37,364 nt of DNA from Actinomycetes bacterium (GCA_021822605.1 JAKAQL010000017.1:1-37364), one strand, 5' to 3'; numbered from the stretch's first letter, positions 8,305 to 17,059 are shown. Notes: generated from the sequence alone by a model not told the origin. Translations and numbers: made by a program.

Positions 8305-9792
8305 CTAGTGCCGAAAGTGACGACGCGGTGCGAAGTAGAAGGCGACCCCCGCTCGCTCGGCGATCGCAGCGATCTCGTCGTCCTTCACCGAGCCCGAGGG
8401 AGCAACGACCGTGGTCACACCAGCATCTATCAACGTCTCAAGTCCATCAGGGAATGGGAAAAAGGCATCTGAGGCAGCTGCCCCACCGCGAGCCTTGCCA
8501 CCAGCCTTTGCCACCGCGATCTTGCTGGCATCCACTCGGGACGGTTGGCCTTGTCCTACCCCCACCGCCGCCTGATCCTGAACAATGGTGACGGTATTCG
8601 AGGCTCCGGCTTGAGCAACGGCGACGGCTAACCATGCGTCGGCGAGTTCCAAGGCCGACGCTCGCCGTGATGTGACTAGCCTAAACTCCTCTGCCGCCTC
8701 GAGTTCGTCTGAGGGTTGCATGAGATATCCTCCAGCCACTGAACGGATTCCAAGCGTCGACGGTGCTCCTGGAAAGAGAGCAATCCGGCTCCGGCGTCGT
8801 CGTTCGAGGATAATTTCGTGCGCCTGTCCGATGACGCCAGGTGCGACGAGCACGTCAAACTTTGGATGTTCCAACATCGCCCGGGCAAGTTCTTCTGTCA
8901 GTGGGCGATTGATGGCGACCACGCCACCAAAAGCCGAAAGAGGATCTCCCTCGAAAGCCTCGTTGTATGCATCGACGATGGTGTCACGACTAGCTACACC
9001 ACAGGGACCCCCATGTTTGACGATTACGCAGGCTGGCTCCGTGCCGAGGCGGTCGAGCAGGTGCTGGGCGGCGTCAGCATCGAAGATATTGAGATATGAG
9101 GGTGCCTCAGTCCCTAGCCATTGAGCATTCCCCCAACCCGCCTGAACACCCTCTTCCACGTAGAAGGCACCGGGTTGATGTGGGTTCTCGCCATAGCGGA
9201 GCTCCCTCGTTCGTGTCAAGTGCAACACCTTGTGCGCCGGCAAGATCGCGGTGTCGCCCTCCAGCCAACTGGAGACTCGAGCATCATAGGCTGATACGTA
9301 AGAGAACGCCTTCGCCGCGAGTCTACGACGTTCGTCGATGGTCGTTCCCGTTGCCAGGTGATCGAGCACCCAACTATAGTCATTTGGATCAACCACGACC
9401 GTGACGGATGCAAAATTCTTAGCTCCCGCCCGCACAAGCGCAGGACCTCCGATGTCGATGAGCTCAACGCCTGGATCGGAGTCGAACGGGTAGAGGTTGA
9501 CGATTACAAGATCAACCGCCGACCACCCTTGTGTCTCAAGCTGGCTGAGGTGATCGGGGTTCGACCGGTCCGCCAAGATCGGACCATGGATTGCGGGGTG
9601 CAGAGTCTTCACTCGCCCCCCAAAAAGCGAGGGGAAACCGGTGAGATCCTCGACCTTGGTGTGGTCGATACCGAGTTGCTGAAGGGCCTCGGCAGTACCT
9701 CCGCTCGCGATCAGCGAGTAACCCGCCTCGACGAGGGCCGGAGCAAGACTCTCGATTCCTGATTTGTCATAGAGTGAGATTAGGGCCTGCAT
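8305..9792 (-). CDS. purH: Bifunctional AICAR formyltransferase/IMP cyclohydrolase
   Basis: A 495-residue PurH with both domains. The N-terminal IMP cyclohydrolase part has LISLYDKSG, IASGGTAEAL and GRVKTLHPAIHG (Lys62 region). The C-terminal transformylase part has the catalytic KH pair in VKHGGPCGVAS (Lys259-His260), SAFGGVVAIN and the terminal DDEIAAIAERAGVAFYF followed by RHFRH. The usual KHxNPCG motif here reads KHGGPCG, a substitution beside the catalytic His. It performs the last two steps of purine synthesis, using 10-formyl-THF. ATG 9792 has GGAGGTG 5-6 bases upstream and overlaps the end of purN by 13 bases. Part of the minus-strand folate/purine run. Confidence 0.96.
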   Translation of the reverse strand: MQALISLYDKSGIESLAPALVEAGYSLIASGGTAEALQQLGIDHTKVEDLTGFPSLFGGRVKTLHPAIHGPILADRSNPDHLSQLETQGWSAVDLVIVNLYPFDSDPGVELIDIGGPALVRAGAKNFASVTVVVDPNDYSWVLDHLATGTTIDERRRLAAKAFSYVSAYDARVSSWLEGDTAILPAHKVLHLTRTRELRYGENPHQPGAFYVEEGVQAGWGNAQWLGTEAPSYLNIFDADAAQHLLDRLGTEPACVIVKHGGPCGVASRDTIVDAYNEAFEGDPLSAFGGVVAINRPLTEELARAMLEHPKFDVLVAPGVIGQAHEIILERRRRSRIALFPGAPSTLGIRSVAGGYLMQPSDELEAAEEFRLVTSRRASALELADAWLAVAVAQAGASNTVTIVQDQAAVGVGQGQPSRVDASKIAVAKAGGKARGGAAASDAFFPFPDGLETLIDAGVTTVVAPSGSVKDDEIAAIAERAGVAFYFAPRRHFRH

Positions 9793-10418
9793 CGCTGCAC
9801 CTCCTGTTCGAGTTCGTTACGAAAACTATCCTGTAGCCACCATGTCGTCCCCGGAAGTGCCCGCCGCTGGGCGACTACCACTACCGACGGATACAGCCAT
9901 CGCTCTACCGACTTAATCCGATCATGGAGCGTGGCCAGGTCATCACCTGGCAGTACGCGCACCGGCTCCTGAGCTACGATTGGCCCTGCATCGACCTCTG
10001 GTACGACCAGGTGCACCGTGGTCCCCGTAACCTTGACACCGGATGTAAGGGCCTGTTCGACGGCGTGCCAACCTGGAAAGCTCGGCAACAACGACGGGTG
10101 CGTGTTGAGGATCGAGCCCTGGAATTGCTCAAGCACCGATCCACTGAGAATCGTCCCAAATCCCGCAAGCGCAACCAGATCGATGGAAGACTCCCTCAAC
10201 GCGGCACCTACCGCATCGCTGTAACGCTCGCGATCAAACGCTCCTGCGGCGTCGAGAAAGGCCTTCCTGTCGATCAACAGCGCCTCAATCCCTGATGACT
10301 CAGCAACTCCAAGACCACGACACGGGCGATCCGCTAGCACCAGCGCTGGCGTCACTCCCCGTCCAACAATCGCCTCCATGATCGAACCCACACCAGAGAC
10401 AAGAACCGCTACACGCAC
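9780..10418 (-). CDS. purN: Phosphoribosylglycinamide formyltransferase
   Basis: A 212-residue PurN with the catalytic triad intact: Asn105 and His107 in ILNTHPSLLPSFPG and Asp143 in VVPEVDAGPIV. It transfers formyl from 10-formyl-THF to GAR, the third step of purine synthesis. The N-terminal phosphate-binding loop, normally SGNGSN in E. coli, reads SGVGSI here, so both asparagines are replaced. Start is GTG 10418. The gene is 25 bases downstream of sucD and overlaps purH by 13 bases, so it is probably co-transcribed with both. Confidence 0.94.
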   Translation of the reverse strand: MRVAVLVSGVGSIMEAIVGRGVTPALVLADRPCRGLGVAESSGIEALLIDRKAFLDAAGAFDRERYSDAVGAALRESSIDLVALAGFGTILSGSVLEQFQGSILNTHPSLLPSFPGWHAVEQALTSGVKVTGTTVHLVVPEVDAGPIVAQEPVRVLPGDDLATLHDRIKSVERWLYPSVVVVAQRRALPGTTWWLQDSFRNELEQEVQRCRP

Positions 10419-10443
10419 GCCGATAGGCTACCCGATGCGAACC

Positions 10444-11328
10444 CTAGAGCCTTTCAACGATCTCGACCATTCGGTCACCGGCCTCAGTCGGATTCAGCGC
10501 TACCACGACCCCCGCCTCTCGTAGGGCATCCATCTTGCCTTGGGCGGTACCGTGGCCGCCGGAGACGATCGCTCCTGCATGTCCCATCTTGCGACCAGGA
10601 GGGGCGGTAACCCCAGCGATATAGGCAACGACTGGCTTGGTGACGTGTTCCTTGATGAACGCCGCCGCCTTCTCCTCCTCCTCGCCTCCGATCTCACCGA
10701 TCATCAGCACCGCCTTGGTCTCGGGATCAGCTTCAAAGGCGGCAAGGCAGTCGATAAAGTTCGTGCCTGGTACTGGATCTCCACCAATGCCCACGCACGT
10801 CGTCTGGCCGACCCCTTTCTGGCTGAGCTCGTAAAGTGCCTGATAGGTAAGCGTCCCCGAGCGAGAGACGATGCCCACAGGGCCCCCAGCAAGAGCGATG
10901 TCTCCCGAAGTGATGCCAATGTTGCAGCGCCCCGGTGAGATGATGCCCGGACAGTTTGGCCCCAGAAGCCGTGTTCCCGGGTAGTTGCGCCGTAGCACGC
11001 TCGCAACCATCGCCTCGTCCTTGGCCGGGATGAACTCGGTGATACACACGACGAAGGCGATTCCAGCGGCGGCAGCTTCAATGATGGCATCGGCGGCGAA
11101 ACGGGGAGGCACAACGATGAAGCTCGCAGTGGCACCAGTTGCAGCTGCCGCCTCCTTGACTGAATCGAAGATGGGGATCCCGTCAACGTCGGTCCCAGCC
11201 TTGCCGGGCGTCACCCCTGCGACAATCTTGGTGCCGTAATCCCGGTTACGCAAGCCGTGGAACCGACCCTGGTTGCCGGTTAAACCTTGCACGATTACCT
11301 TCGTGTTTTCATCGACGAAAATGCTCAT
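10444..11328 (-). CDS. sucD: Succinyl-CoA synthetase (ADP-forming), alpha subunit
   Basis: A 294-residue alpha subunit. The N-terminal CoA-binding domain has VIVQGLTGNQGRFH (residues 11-24); the phosphorylated histidine is His250 in RKMGHAGAIVSGG, matching His246 of E. coli. LLGPNCPGII and GIVSRSGTLTYQ are further family signatures. With SucC it converts succinyl-CoA to succinate with nucleoside triphosphate formation, the [14 protein letters not shown] step of the TCA cycle. ATG 11328 overlaps the sucC stop as ATGA, so the two subunits are translationally coupled. Confidence 0.97.
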   Translation of the reverse strand: MSIFVDENTKVIVQGLTGNQGRFHGLRNRDYGTKIVAGVTPGKAGTDVDGIPIFDSVKEAAAATGATASFIVVPPRFAADAIIEAAAAGIAFVVCITEFIPAKDEAMVASVLRRNYPGTRLLGPNCPGIISPGRCNIGITSGDIALAGGPVGIVSRSGTLTYQALYELSQKGVGQTTCVGIGGDPVPGTNFIDCLAAFEADPETKAVLMIGEIGGEEEEKAAAFIKEHVTKPVVAYIAGVTAPPGRKMGHAGAIVSGGHGTAQGKMDALREAGVVVALNPTEAGDRMVEIVERL

Positions 11329-12476
11329 CGTTCACCCTTCTTTGCGAGCTCAACTGCGACAGCAGCGGCCCCAACCATCGTCTTTTCAACACGAATCTGA
11401 TCCGACAAAAGTCCCTGCAGGATCTCGTGACCCTCCTTCGCGTTCGTGCCATCCAGCCTGATCACCATCGGGAAGGTGAGGTTGACACGATCGAGAGCCT
11501 CTTGGATGCCCTTCGCCACCTCGTCGCAGCGTGTGATACCTCCAAAGATATTGATGAACACTGCCTGTACCTTCTCATCAGTGTTGATCACCTCAAGTGC
11601 GTTCGCCATTGCGTCGGCTCCTGCCCCACCGCCAAGGTCAAGAAAGTTTGCTGCCCGGCCGCCTACTTGACTGACGACATCCAAGGTCGCCATAGCGAGT
11701 CCAGCACCATTCGCGATGATACCAACGGTGCCGTCCAGGCCGATGTAGTTCAAGCCCTTCGAGCGAGCAAGGGCCTCCCGGCCATCGAGCTCCATATCAG
11801 CCCGGTAGGCCTCCCATTCCGGATGGCGATAACTCGCGCTATCGTCGAGAGTGACCTTGGCATCGAGCGCGTGAACCTTGCCGTCGGTCTTGATGATCAG
11901 CGGATTCACCTCGACGAGATCCGCATCACCCTCTACGAAGGCCTGGTAGAGCTGCATCAAAACCTTGGCAACGCCGACACGGGCTGGTTCATCGATGCCA
12001 GCCTCCGCCACAACTCGCTCAGCCTCAGCGTCAGTCAGCCCCTCAAGTGGATCGATATGGACTCGAGCGATCGCGTCCGGGTGCGTCTTGGCTACCTCTT
12101 CGATCTCCACGCCACCCTCGGAAGACAAGAGGCAGAGATACTGCTTGACCCCCCTATCGAGGGTGAAGCTGACGTAGTACTCCTTCGCAATATCGGAGGC
12201 ATGCTCCACCCACACCTTATGCACCGTATGACCCTTGATATCCATACCTAGAATCGCTGTCGCCACCTCGAGTGCCTCAGCATCATTATGAACCAGCTTC
12301 ACACCGCCTGCCTTACCGCGACCTCCCACCTGAACTTGGGCCTTGATCACCGCCGGAAAGCCGACCTCAGCGGCGGCATCAACAGCCGCCTGAGGGTCTC
12401 GCACGAGCACCCCTGAAGAGGTCGGCACACCATACCGTGCAAAAAAGTCTTTGCCCTGATATTCAAATAGATCCAC
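11325..12476 (-). CDS. sucC: Succinyl-CoA synthetase (ADP-forming), beta subunit
   Basis: A 383-residue beta subunit with the ATP-grasp domain at the N-terminus (MDLFEYQGKDFFARYGVP; VIKAQVQVGGRGKAGGVK at about residues 43-60; LVEVNPLI at about 187) and the C-terminal CoA-ligase domain containing FLDLGGGA and FINIFGGITRCDEVAKGI. Length is normal. The start codon is GTG at 12476 with GGGAG about 9 bases upstream. First gene of the run that continues through sucD, purN, purH, folD and metF. The methylmalonyl-CoA mutase subunit gene lies 112 bases upstream on the same strand, which fits a route producing succinyl-CoA. Confidence 0.97.
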   Translation of the reverse strand: MDLFEYQGKDFFARYGVPTSSGVLVRDPQAAVDAAAEVGFPAVIKAQVQVGGRGKAGGVKLVHNDAEALEVATAILGMDIKGHTVHKVWVEHASDIAKEYYVSFTLDRGVKQYLCLLSSEGGVEIEEVAKTHPDAIARVHIDPLEGLTDAEAERVVAEAGIDEPARVGVAKVLMQLYQAFVEGDADLVEVNPLIIKTDGKVHALDAKVTLDDSASYRHPEWEAYRADMELDGREALARSKGLNYIGLDGTVGIIANGAGLAMATLDVVSQVGGRAANFLDLGGGAGADAMANALEVINTDEKVQAVFINIFGGITRCDEVAKGIQEALDRVNLTFPMVIRLDGTNAKEGHEILQGLLSDQIRVEKTMVGAAAVAVELAKKGER

Positions 12477-12588
12477 TAGCCCACACTCCCATATGTCATC
12501 TCATCCCAACTTTCCATTCTTCATCGCGGACGTGCCATCCGGTACCATCACTTCGACCACCCACTCACATCAGCCTGTGAGCAGCTGC

Positions 12589-12999
12589 TCAGGCCGACAA
12601 CTCCCTAGCGTCAAGGGTCGACTCTAGCCATTCGCAGATCGCCGTCAGCGAAGAGCCTGGGGTAAAAACCTGCGCCACCCCCATCTCGTGCAACACAGGG
12701 ATGTCGTTTTCGGGAATAATCCCTCCGACAACGAGCAGCACTGCCCCGCGTCCCCGACTTCTCAGCCCGTCGATTAACTTCGGAACGAGGGTGAGATGGG
12801 CACCTGAGAGCAACGATACACCAACCGCATCGGCATCCTCTTGAACTACGGTCTCGACGATCTGTTCGACCGTCTGATGCAGTCCCGTATAGATAACTTC
12901 AAAGCCAGCATCCCGTAACGCTCGCGCGACGACCTTCGCCCCACGATCGTGACCGTCTAGGCCTGGCTTCGCAACAACAACTCGGTAGGGTCTCTCCAC
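12589..12999 (-). CDS. Cobalamin (B12)-binding subunit of methylmalonyl-CoA mutase-type enzyme
   Basis: A 136-residue standalone B12-binding domain. VVVAKPGLDGHDRGAK (residues 7-22) contains the DxHxxG motif whose His17 coordinates cobalt; SLLSGAHLTLVP (about 62-73) and VVGGIIPENDIPVL (about 90-103) complete the cofactor pocket, and FTPGSS closes the fold. This equals the C-terminal domain of methylmalonyl-CoA mutase and is a separate small subunit in many actinobacteria and archaea; the large catalytic subunit is not in the window. Starts at GTG 12999. A perfect palindrome TGAGCAGCTGCTCA (12578-12591) overlaps its stop codon. Other acyl-CoA mutases (ethylmalonyl, isobutyryl) share this subunit type, so the exact substrate is open. 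Confidence 0.92.
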   Translation of the reverse strand: MERPYRVVVAKPGLDGHDRGAKVVARALRDAGFEVIYTGLHQTVEQIVETVVQEDADAVGVSLLSGAHLTLVPKLIDGLRSRGRGAVLLVVGGIIPENDIPVLHEMGVAQVFTPGSSLTAICEWLESTLDARELSA

Positions 13000-13271
13000 T
13001 AGGCGAATCTTACCTTAGTTCTGGCCTGTCCGCTAACCGAGCAGCTCAAAACCCATAAACGCGCACCCCAAGTGGTCCGACACTCGGCGGAGATGGCTCC
13101 GAGCCCAACCAAGCAGTAACATCACGCCGACCCGGATGACTCACGAGCGTTTCGTTGCGACCTGACCCGGCGAGTGACACTACCACGCCATCGCCCCGAC
13201 CTCATTCTGTGGCAGGATGAGCTAGCTACTCAACCCCGTGCTGACGCGGAGTAACTATCACGAAAGGACGG

Positions 13272-13493
13272 CTAAGCGAAGAGGCGCGACTCGCGCTCAC
13301 TGACAAAACCACAGCGATCAAGATAACCGAGTCGCTCCTCAAGAGCTTGGAGCCAAGCGGATTTATCCCGCTCGAACTTCGTCCGATCGCCCTCCTCAAA
13401 AGCATGTTCCATCTCGCTAAAGGCCAGATCCTCAGCGTCTAGAAGGCGACGATAGCGGACCAACAGGTTATCATCGATGCAGTGTTCGATCAC
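13272..13493 (-). CDS. Small hypothetical protein, probably alpha-helical
   Basis: A 73-residue protein from GTG 13493 with a strong purine-rich site (AAGGGGGAG) just before the start. It is highly charged and mostly helical by composition (LLVRYRRLLDAEDLAFSEM, then FEEGDRTKFERDKSAWLQAL), with no membrane segment and two cysteines (C5 and C61). It may be a small dimeric or partner-binding protein. I recognise no family. It lies 28 bases downstream of the DUF2510 gene on the same strand and may be co-transcribed. Confidence 0.6.
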   Translation of the reverse strand: MIEHCIDDNLLVRYRRLLDAEDLAFSEMEHAFEEGDRTKFERDKSAWLQALEERLGYLDRCGFVSERESRLFA

Positions 13494-13520
13494 GACTCCC
13501 CCTTCGAGATTCGGATGAGT

Positions 13521-14174
13521 CTAGGATAGCACAGCCCGCTGAACCGAAGGAGTAAAAACAGCACAATCCTTTACCCCGACAGCGTCAGCCGACTGGTCTA
13601 GTGCACGCATCGAACTGAGCACCGAAGCTCGATGTTGCTTGTGGTCGTGCAAGTACGTCGACCATGCGATGGCCAAATCGGACCAACGGGCTGCAACGGT
13701 AGTCGCGAGGGGCACCTTGGTGGTCTCCGCAGCAAGAACGCTGAACGCGGAGGCACCCTGACTGAGTTTCGTGCTCATCAGGACTTCGGCGTTCCTTTCA
13801 AGTTCACCCACGCGCACGCCTTCGAAAACGCTCGCACACACGTGGTTCGCGGCGTGTCGGTAGCTGGCCAGACCCTGGATTTTAGGACTCGACGAGCCCG
13901 CCAAACCAAAGATCACAAGTTGTGCCACAATACCACCGAGTAACAACGCAACGACAAGGAGGCTCATTACTCTGACAAGACGTCGACTGCGATAAGCCGG
14001 TTGAGCGAACGACACCTCAGGCGCTGGCAGCTCTCTGACGAAGTTCGTGAAACTTGGGCGTTGCCGCACCGATGTCGTCCACGCCTGGCCGTCAAAGTAG
14101 CGTAGCCTGCCCTCTCCTTCCGGATACCATCCCGGCCAAATAGGTGGACGGATCTCCCTGCGGCTACCCAACAT
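13521..14174 (-). CDS. DUF2510 domain-containing membrane protein
   Basis: A 217-residue protein. Residues 11-34 (PIWPGWYPEGEGRLRYFDGQ, then AWT) match DUF2510, a short tryptophan-rich actinobacterial domain with pattern PGWYPDPxGxxxxRYWDGxxWT. One transmembrane helix follows at about residues 69-92 (VMSLLVVALLLGGIVAQLVI), and residues 95-217 form an extracytoplasmic or luminal helical domain with two cysteines (Cys113 in HVCASVF and one in VKDCAVF) that could form a disulfide. Start ATG 14174. It lies 5 bases after the 116-residue gene downstream of sdhB. Function unknown. Confidence 0.82.
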   Translation of the reverse strand: MLGSRREIRPPIWPGWYPEGEGRLRYFDGQAWTTSVRQRPSFTNFVRELPAPEVSFAQPAYRSRRLVRVMSLLVVALLLGGIVAQLVIFGLAGSSSPKIQGLASYRHAANHVCASVFEGVRVGELERNAEVLMSTKLSQGASAFSVLAAETTKVPLATTVAARWSDLAIAWSTYLHDHKQHRASVLSSMRALDQSADAVGVKDCAVFTPSVQRAVLS

Positions 14175-14179
14175 CGCAC

Positions 14180-14503
14180 TTACCCCCTCGCAGCGACCGC
14201 CTCCCGTAAAAGCCCCGCTTGCTCCTGCAGCAGTGGAGCCCCTTTAAGGATACGGATCTCACCTTGTCGTAGTAGCTCACCAACACCGGAGTCACTCCCT
14301 TGCGGTGCGAGGATCTCGACTGTCCGATCCGGAGCCAATTGCGCTGCATCAAGAGCAGGGAGCTCGACAATCGACGCGTCTCGCCGAAGCGCCAGCGCCC
14401 TGGCCATGCCCACCGGTGATGAACGCAACACTAAGAACAACACAACTTCCGCGTCGCCATCACGCCCCGCCTGGGCGATGTTTGGCTGCTCAGGATCGAT
14501 CAT
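14180..14503 (-). CDS. Hypothetical protein in the sdhAB transcript
   Basis: Taken from ATG 14503 this is 107 residues; a TTG nine codons upstream is possible. The start overlaps the sdhB stop by 14 bases, implying translational coupling with sdhB. The sequence has alternating hydrophobic strands and helices (EVVLFLVLRSSPVGMARALA; ASIVELPALDAAQLAPDRTV; LLRQGEIRILKGAPLL). No cysteines, histidine clusters or membrane helices, so it does not replace a SdhC/D anchor. I recognise no family; its position suggests a role tied to succinate dehydrogenase, but that is inference. Confidence 0.6.
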   Translation of the reverse strand: MIDPEQPNIAQAGRDGDAEVVLFLVLRSSPVGMARALALRRDASIVELPALDAAQLAPDRTVEILAPQGSDSGVGELLRQGEIRILKGAPLLQEQAGLLREAVAARG

Positions 14504-15236
14504 AGAGAATCGCTCTTTTGACCTCTTCAATCGCCTCCGTCACCTTGATTCCCCTTGGGCAAGCTTCCGTACAGTTGAAGGAGGTTCGGCATCTCCATAC
14601 GCCACTCTTCTGGTTCAAGATGTCAAGCCTCTCCGTCTTGGCCTGATCACGGGAGTCGAAGATGAAGCGATGAGCATTGACGATAGCAGCAGGACCTATG
14701 TAGGTCCCGTTTGCCCAATACACAGGGCAGGACGTAGAGCAAGCCCCGCAGAGGATGCATTTTGTGGTGTCGTCGAAGCGGGCGCGCTCCTCTGGTGACT
14801 GGTAACGCTCCTTGTAACCGGGGTCGTCATTGGCGATCAGATAGGGGAGCACACTGCGATATTGAGCAAAGAACGGCTCCATATCGACGACGAGGTCCTT
14901 GATCACTGGCAGACCGCGGACCGGCTCAATGACAAGATCAGTCCCGATCGTCGAGATCAGGTTGACACACCCCAGGCGATTCTCACCGTTGATCATCATC
15001 GCGTCAGAGCCACAGACACCATGGGCACAACTTCGCCGAAAACTGAGCGTTCCATCGATCGTGCTCTTCACCGCAATCAGCGCATTGAGAACCGTGTCGG
15101 AGCTCTTCAACTTGAGATCGTATTCACGCCAATGTGGACGCACATCGGTCTCGGGGTTGAAACGCTTGATGGTGAGATGGACATCCACCTCTTTGATGAG
15201 TGCGATCTCTTCTGCGGGTTGTACGGTAGTCGTCAT
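14490..15236 (-). CDS. sdhB: Succinate dehydrogenase/fumarate reductase iron-sulfur subunit
   Basis: A 248-residue subunit with all three cluster motifs: [2Fe-2S] ligands Cys70, Cys75, Asp78 and Cys90 (RSCAHGVCGSDAM and LGC), [4Fe-4S] Cys160/163/166 (CILCGAC) with Cys226, and [3Fe-4S] Cys170, Cys216 and Cys222 (SCPVYW and RCRTSFNCTEACP). An Asp in place of the third [2Fe-2S] cysteine also occurs in E. coli SdhB. It passes electrons from the SdhA flavin to quinone. ATG 15236 begins 3 bases after the sdhA stop. No sdhC or sdhD follows; the next genes encode a soluble unknown protein and a DUF2510 membrane protein. Confidence 0.96.
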   Translation of the reverse strand: MTTTVQPAEEIALIKEVDVHLTIKRFNPETDVRPHWREYDLKLKSSDTVLNALIAVKSTIDGTLSFRRSCAHGVCGSDAMMINGENRLGCVNLISTIGTDLVIEPVRGLPVIKDLVVDMEPFFAQYRSVLPYLIANDDPGYKERYQSPEERARFDDTTKCILCGACSTSCPVYWANGTYIGPAAIVNAHRFIFDSRDQAKTERLDILNQKSGVWRCRTSFNCTEACPRGIKVTEAIEEVKRAILYDRS

Positions 15237-15239
15237 TAT

Positions 15240-16991
15240 TTAATACTTTCTCTCCATCGGCTCATAGCGGCCCTGGACCACTGGCTTGTAGTCAAGAGTA
15301 ATCGCACCCGACTCATCCCGATAGGCCAGGGTATGCTTCATCCAGTTTGCATCATCCCTGGTCGGGAAGTCATCACGCCAATGAGCACCCCGGCTTTCCT
15401 TGCGCGCATCTGCCCCTAAGACGAGGACCTCTGCGATATCGAGGAGACTGCCGAGCTCCAAGGCCTCGGTGAGGTCGTAGTTGAACACCGAGCCCTTATC
15501 GTCAATAGTGACCTTCTCGTAACGATCTCTGAGCTCGTGGATAACCCGCAATGCCTCCTGCAGCGACTCTCCAGTTCGCACCACCGAGGCGTCGCGCATC
15601 ATCGCCACCTGTAACTCTCCTCGGATCGCGCCGACCTTCTCGCTGCCGGTCGAGTTCATCATCATATCGATACGCTCTCGCGTCGGATCGACGACGGACC
15701 GAGGAAGATCAGGGTGATCAACCCCCTGGACATACTCGACCATTGCGCGTCCACCCCGACGTCCAAAAACATTGATGTCAAGAAGGGAGTTGGTTCCCAG
15801 ACGATTCGCGCCGTGGACTGAGACGCAGGCGCACTCGCCAGCCGCATAGAGTCCCGGCAGCACCGTGTTGTTTCCGTCGATGACCACCTCACCGTGGACG
15901 TTGGTCGGGATGCCACCCATCGCATAGTGGGCAGTTGGCTGGATAGGAATCGGGTCAGTCTTTGGCTCTAGACCAAGGTAGGTCCGAACAAACCCACTGA
16001 TGTCTGGCAACTTAGCATCGATCTGTTCGGGTGGAAGGTGGGTGAGATCGAGGTAGACGTAATCCTTATCCGGGCCCGCCCCTCGTCCCTCCTTGATCTC
16101 GGCGTGAATCGCCCTTGCCACCATATCACGGGGTGCCAGGTCTTTGACGGTGGGTGCGACCCGCTCCATGAAACGTTCCCCAAGGCCATTGCGCAGGATC
16201 CCCCCCTCGCCTCTCGCTCCCTCCGTGAGCAGAATACCGATGCCATAGATGCCGGTGGGGTGGAACTGAAAGAACTCAATATCCTCAAGCGGGATACCCC
16301 GATGGAACAGAACACCTGGACCGTCGCCGGTGAGTGTATGGGCGTTCGAGGTGATCTGAAAGATGCGTCCGTACCCTCCGGTCGCGAACAAGACCCCTTT
16401 TGAGGCAAAGACATGCAGATCACCGGTTGCGAGTTCGTAAGCAACCACTCCAGCCGCGCGCCGCGACGCACCCTCCCCATCGAAGAGTACATCGAAGACC
16501 TGGAATTCATTGAAAAAGTTCACATCAGCAGCGACACACTGCTGATAGAGTGTCTGTAAAATCATATGCCCGGTACGATCAGCCGCGTAGCAGGCTCTGC
16601 GTACCGGCGCCTCGCCATGGTTTCGCGTGTGTCCGCCAAAGCGGCGCTGGTCGATCCGCCCCTCAGGTGTCCGGGAGAACGGGAGTCCAAAATGCTCCAG
16701 GTCGATCACGGCATCGATCGCCTCGCGACACATGATGTCAATCGCATCCTGGTCACCAAGGTAATCGCCACCCTTGACGGTGTCGAAGGCGTGCCACTCC
16801 CAGTAATCCTCCTCGACATTCGAGAGGGCGGCACACATGCCACCTTGGGCGGCACCGGTGTGAGAGCGCGTCGGATAGAGCTTGGTGATTACCGCGGTGC
16901 GGACCTTGCCAGCCGTCTCGAGGGCAGCCCGAAGGCCAGCGCCACCGGCACCTACAATAACTGCGTCATAACTGTGGTAGTGAACGTTCAC
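15240..16991 (-). CDS. sdhA: Succinate dehydrogenase/fumarate reductase flavoprotein subunit
   Basis: A 583-residue flavoprotein. It has the FAD dinucleotide motif [14 protein letters not shown] (residues 11-24), the covalent-FAD histidine His44 in [10 protein letters not shown], the substrate-site segment [14 protein letters not shown] (about 241-254) and [11 protein letters not shown], plus YAMGGIPTN and [12 protein letters not shown] in the C-terminal half. It oxidises succinate to fumarate. Start is GTG 16991 within a perfect palindrome GTGAACGTTCAC. It is divergent from the ATPase gene across 68 bases that contain two direct repeats. The membrane anchors expected beside sdhAB are absent here. 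Confidence 0.96.
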   Translation of the reverse strand: MNVHYHSYDAVIVGAGGAGLRAALETAGKVRTAVITKLYPTRSHTGAAQGGMCAALSNVEEDYWEWHAFDTVKGGDYLGDQDAIDIMCREAIDAVIDLEHFGLPFSRTPEGRIDQRRFGGHTRNHGEAPVRRACYAADRTGHMILQTLYQQCVAADVNFFNEFQVFDVLFDGEGASRRAAGVVAYELATGDLHVFASKGVLFATGGYGRIFQITSNAHTLTGDGPGVLFHRGIPLEDIEFFQFHPTGIYGIGILLTEGARGEGGILRNGLGERFMERVAPTVKDLAPRDMVARAIHAEIKEGRGAGPDKDYVYLDLTHLPPEQIDAKLPDISGFVRTYLGLEPKTDPIPIQPTAHYAMGGIPTNVHGEVVIDGNNTVLPGLYAAGECACVSVHGANRLGTNSLLDINVFGRRGGRAMVEYVQGVDHPDLPRSVVDPTRERIDMMMNSTGSEKVGAIRGELQVAMMRDASVVRTGESLQEALRVIHELRDRYEKVTIDDKGSVFNYDLTEALELGSLLDIAEVLVLGADARKESRGAHWRDDFPTRDDANWMKHTLAYRDESGAITLDYKPVVQGRYEPMERKY

Positions 16992-17005
16992 ACCTAACAG
17001 TTTTG

Positions 17006-17030
17006 CATGAAATCTGTGAGTTCATGAAAT
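17006..17030. promoter_or_regulatory. Direct repeats in the sdhA/ATPase divergent promoter region
   Basis: CATGAAAT occurs at 17006-17013 and again at 17023-17030, a 17-base period, inside the 68-base gap between the divergent sdhA and ATPase genes. The spacing places both copies on nearly the same DNA face, as for an activator or repressor with tandem half-sites. No regulator is identifiable from this; the repeat could be chance. Confidence 0.3.
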
Positions 17031-17059
17031 TTCGCGCGATTTCCCTCTAGCATTTTCCT

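Noticed and set aside
11427-12251. Long plus-strand open frame of 274 residues opposite sucC
   Set aside because: It lies entirely antisense to a textbook SucC, has no family-like sequence or ribosome-binding site, and reflects the codon bias of sucC.
12578-12591. Perfect palindrome TGAGCAGCTGCTCA as a terminator
   Set aside because: It overlaps the stop codon of the B12-binding subunit gene, has no loop and no following T-tract; noted only as a palindrome.
13000-13271. Possible small gene or RNA between the B12-binding subunit and the 73-residue gene
   Set aside because: No start with ribosome-binding site, no strong hairpin with T-tract and no repeat could be supported.
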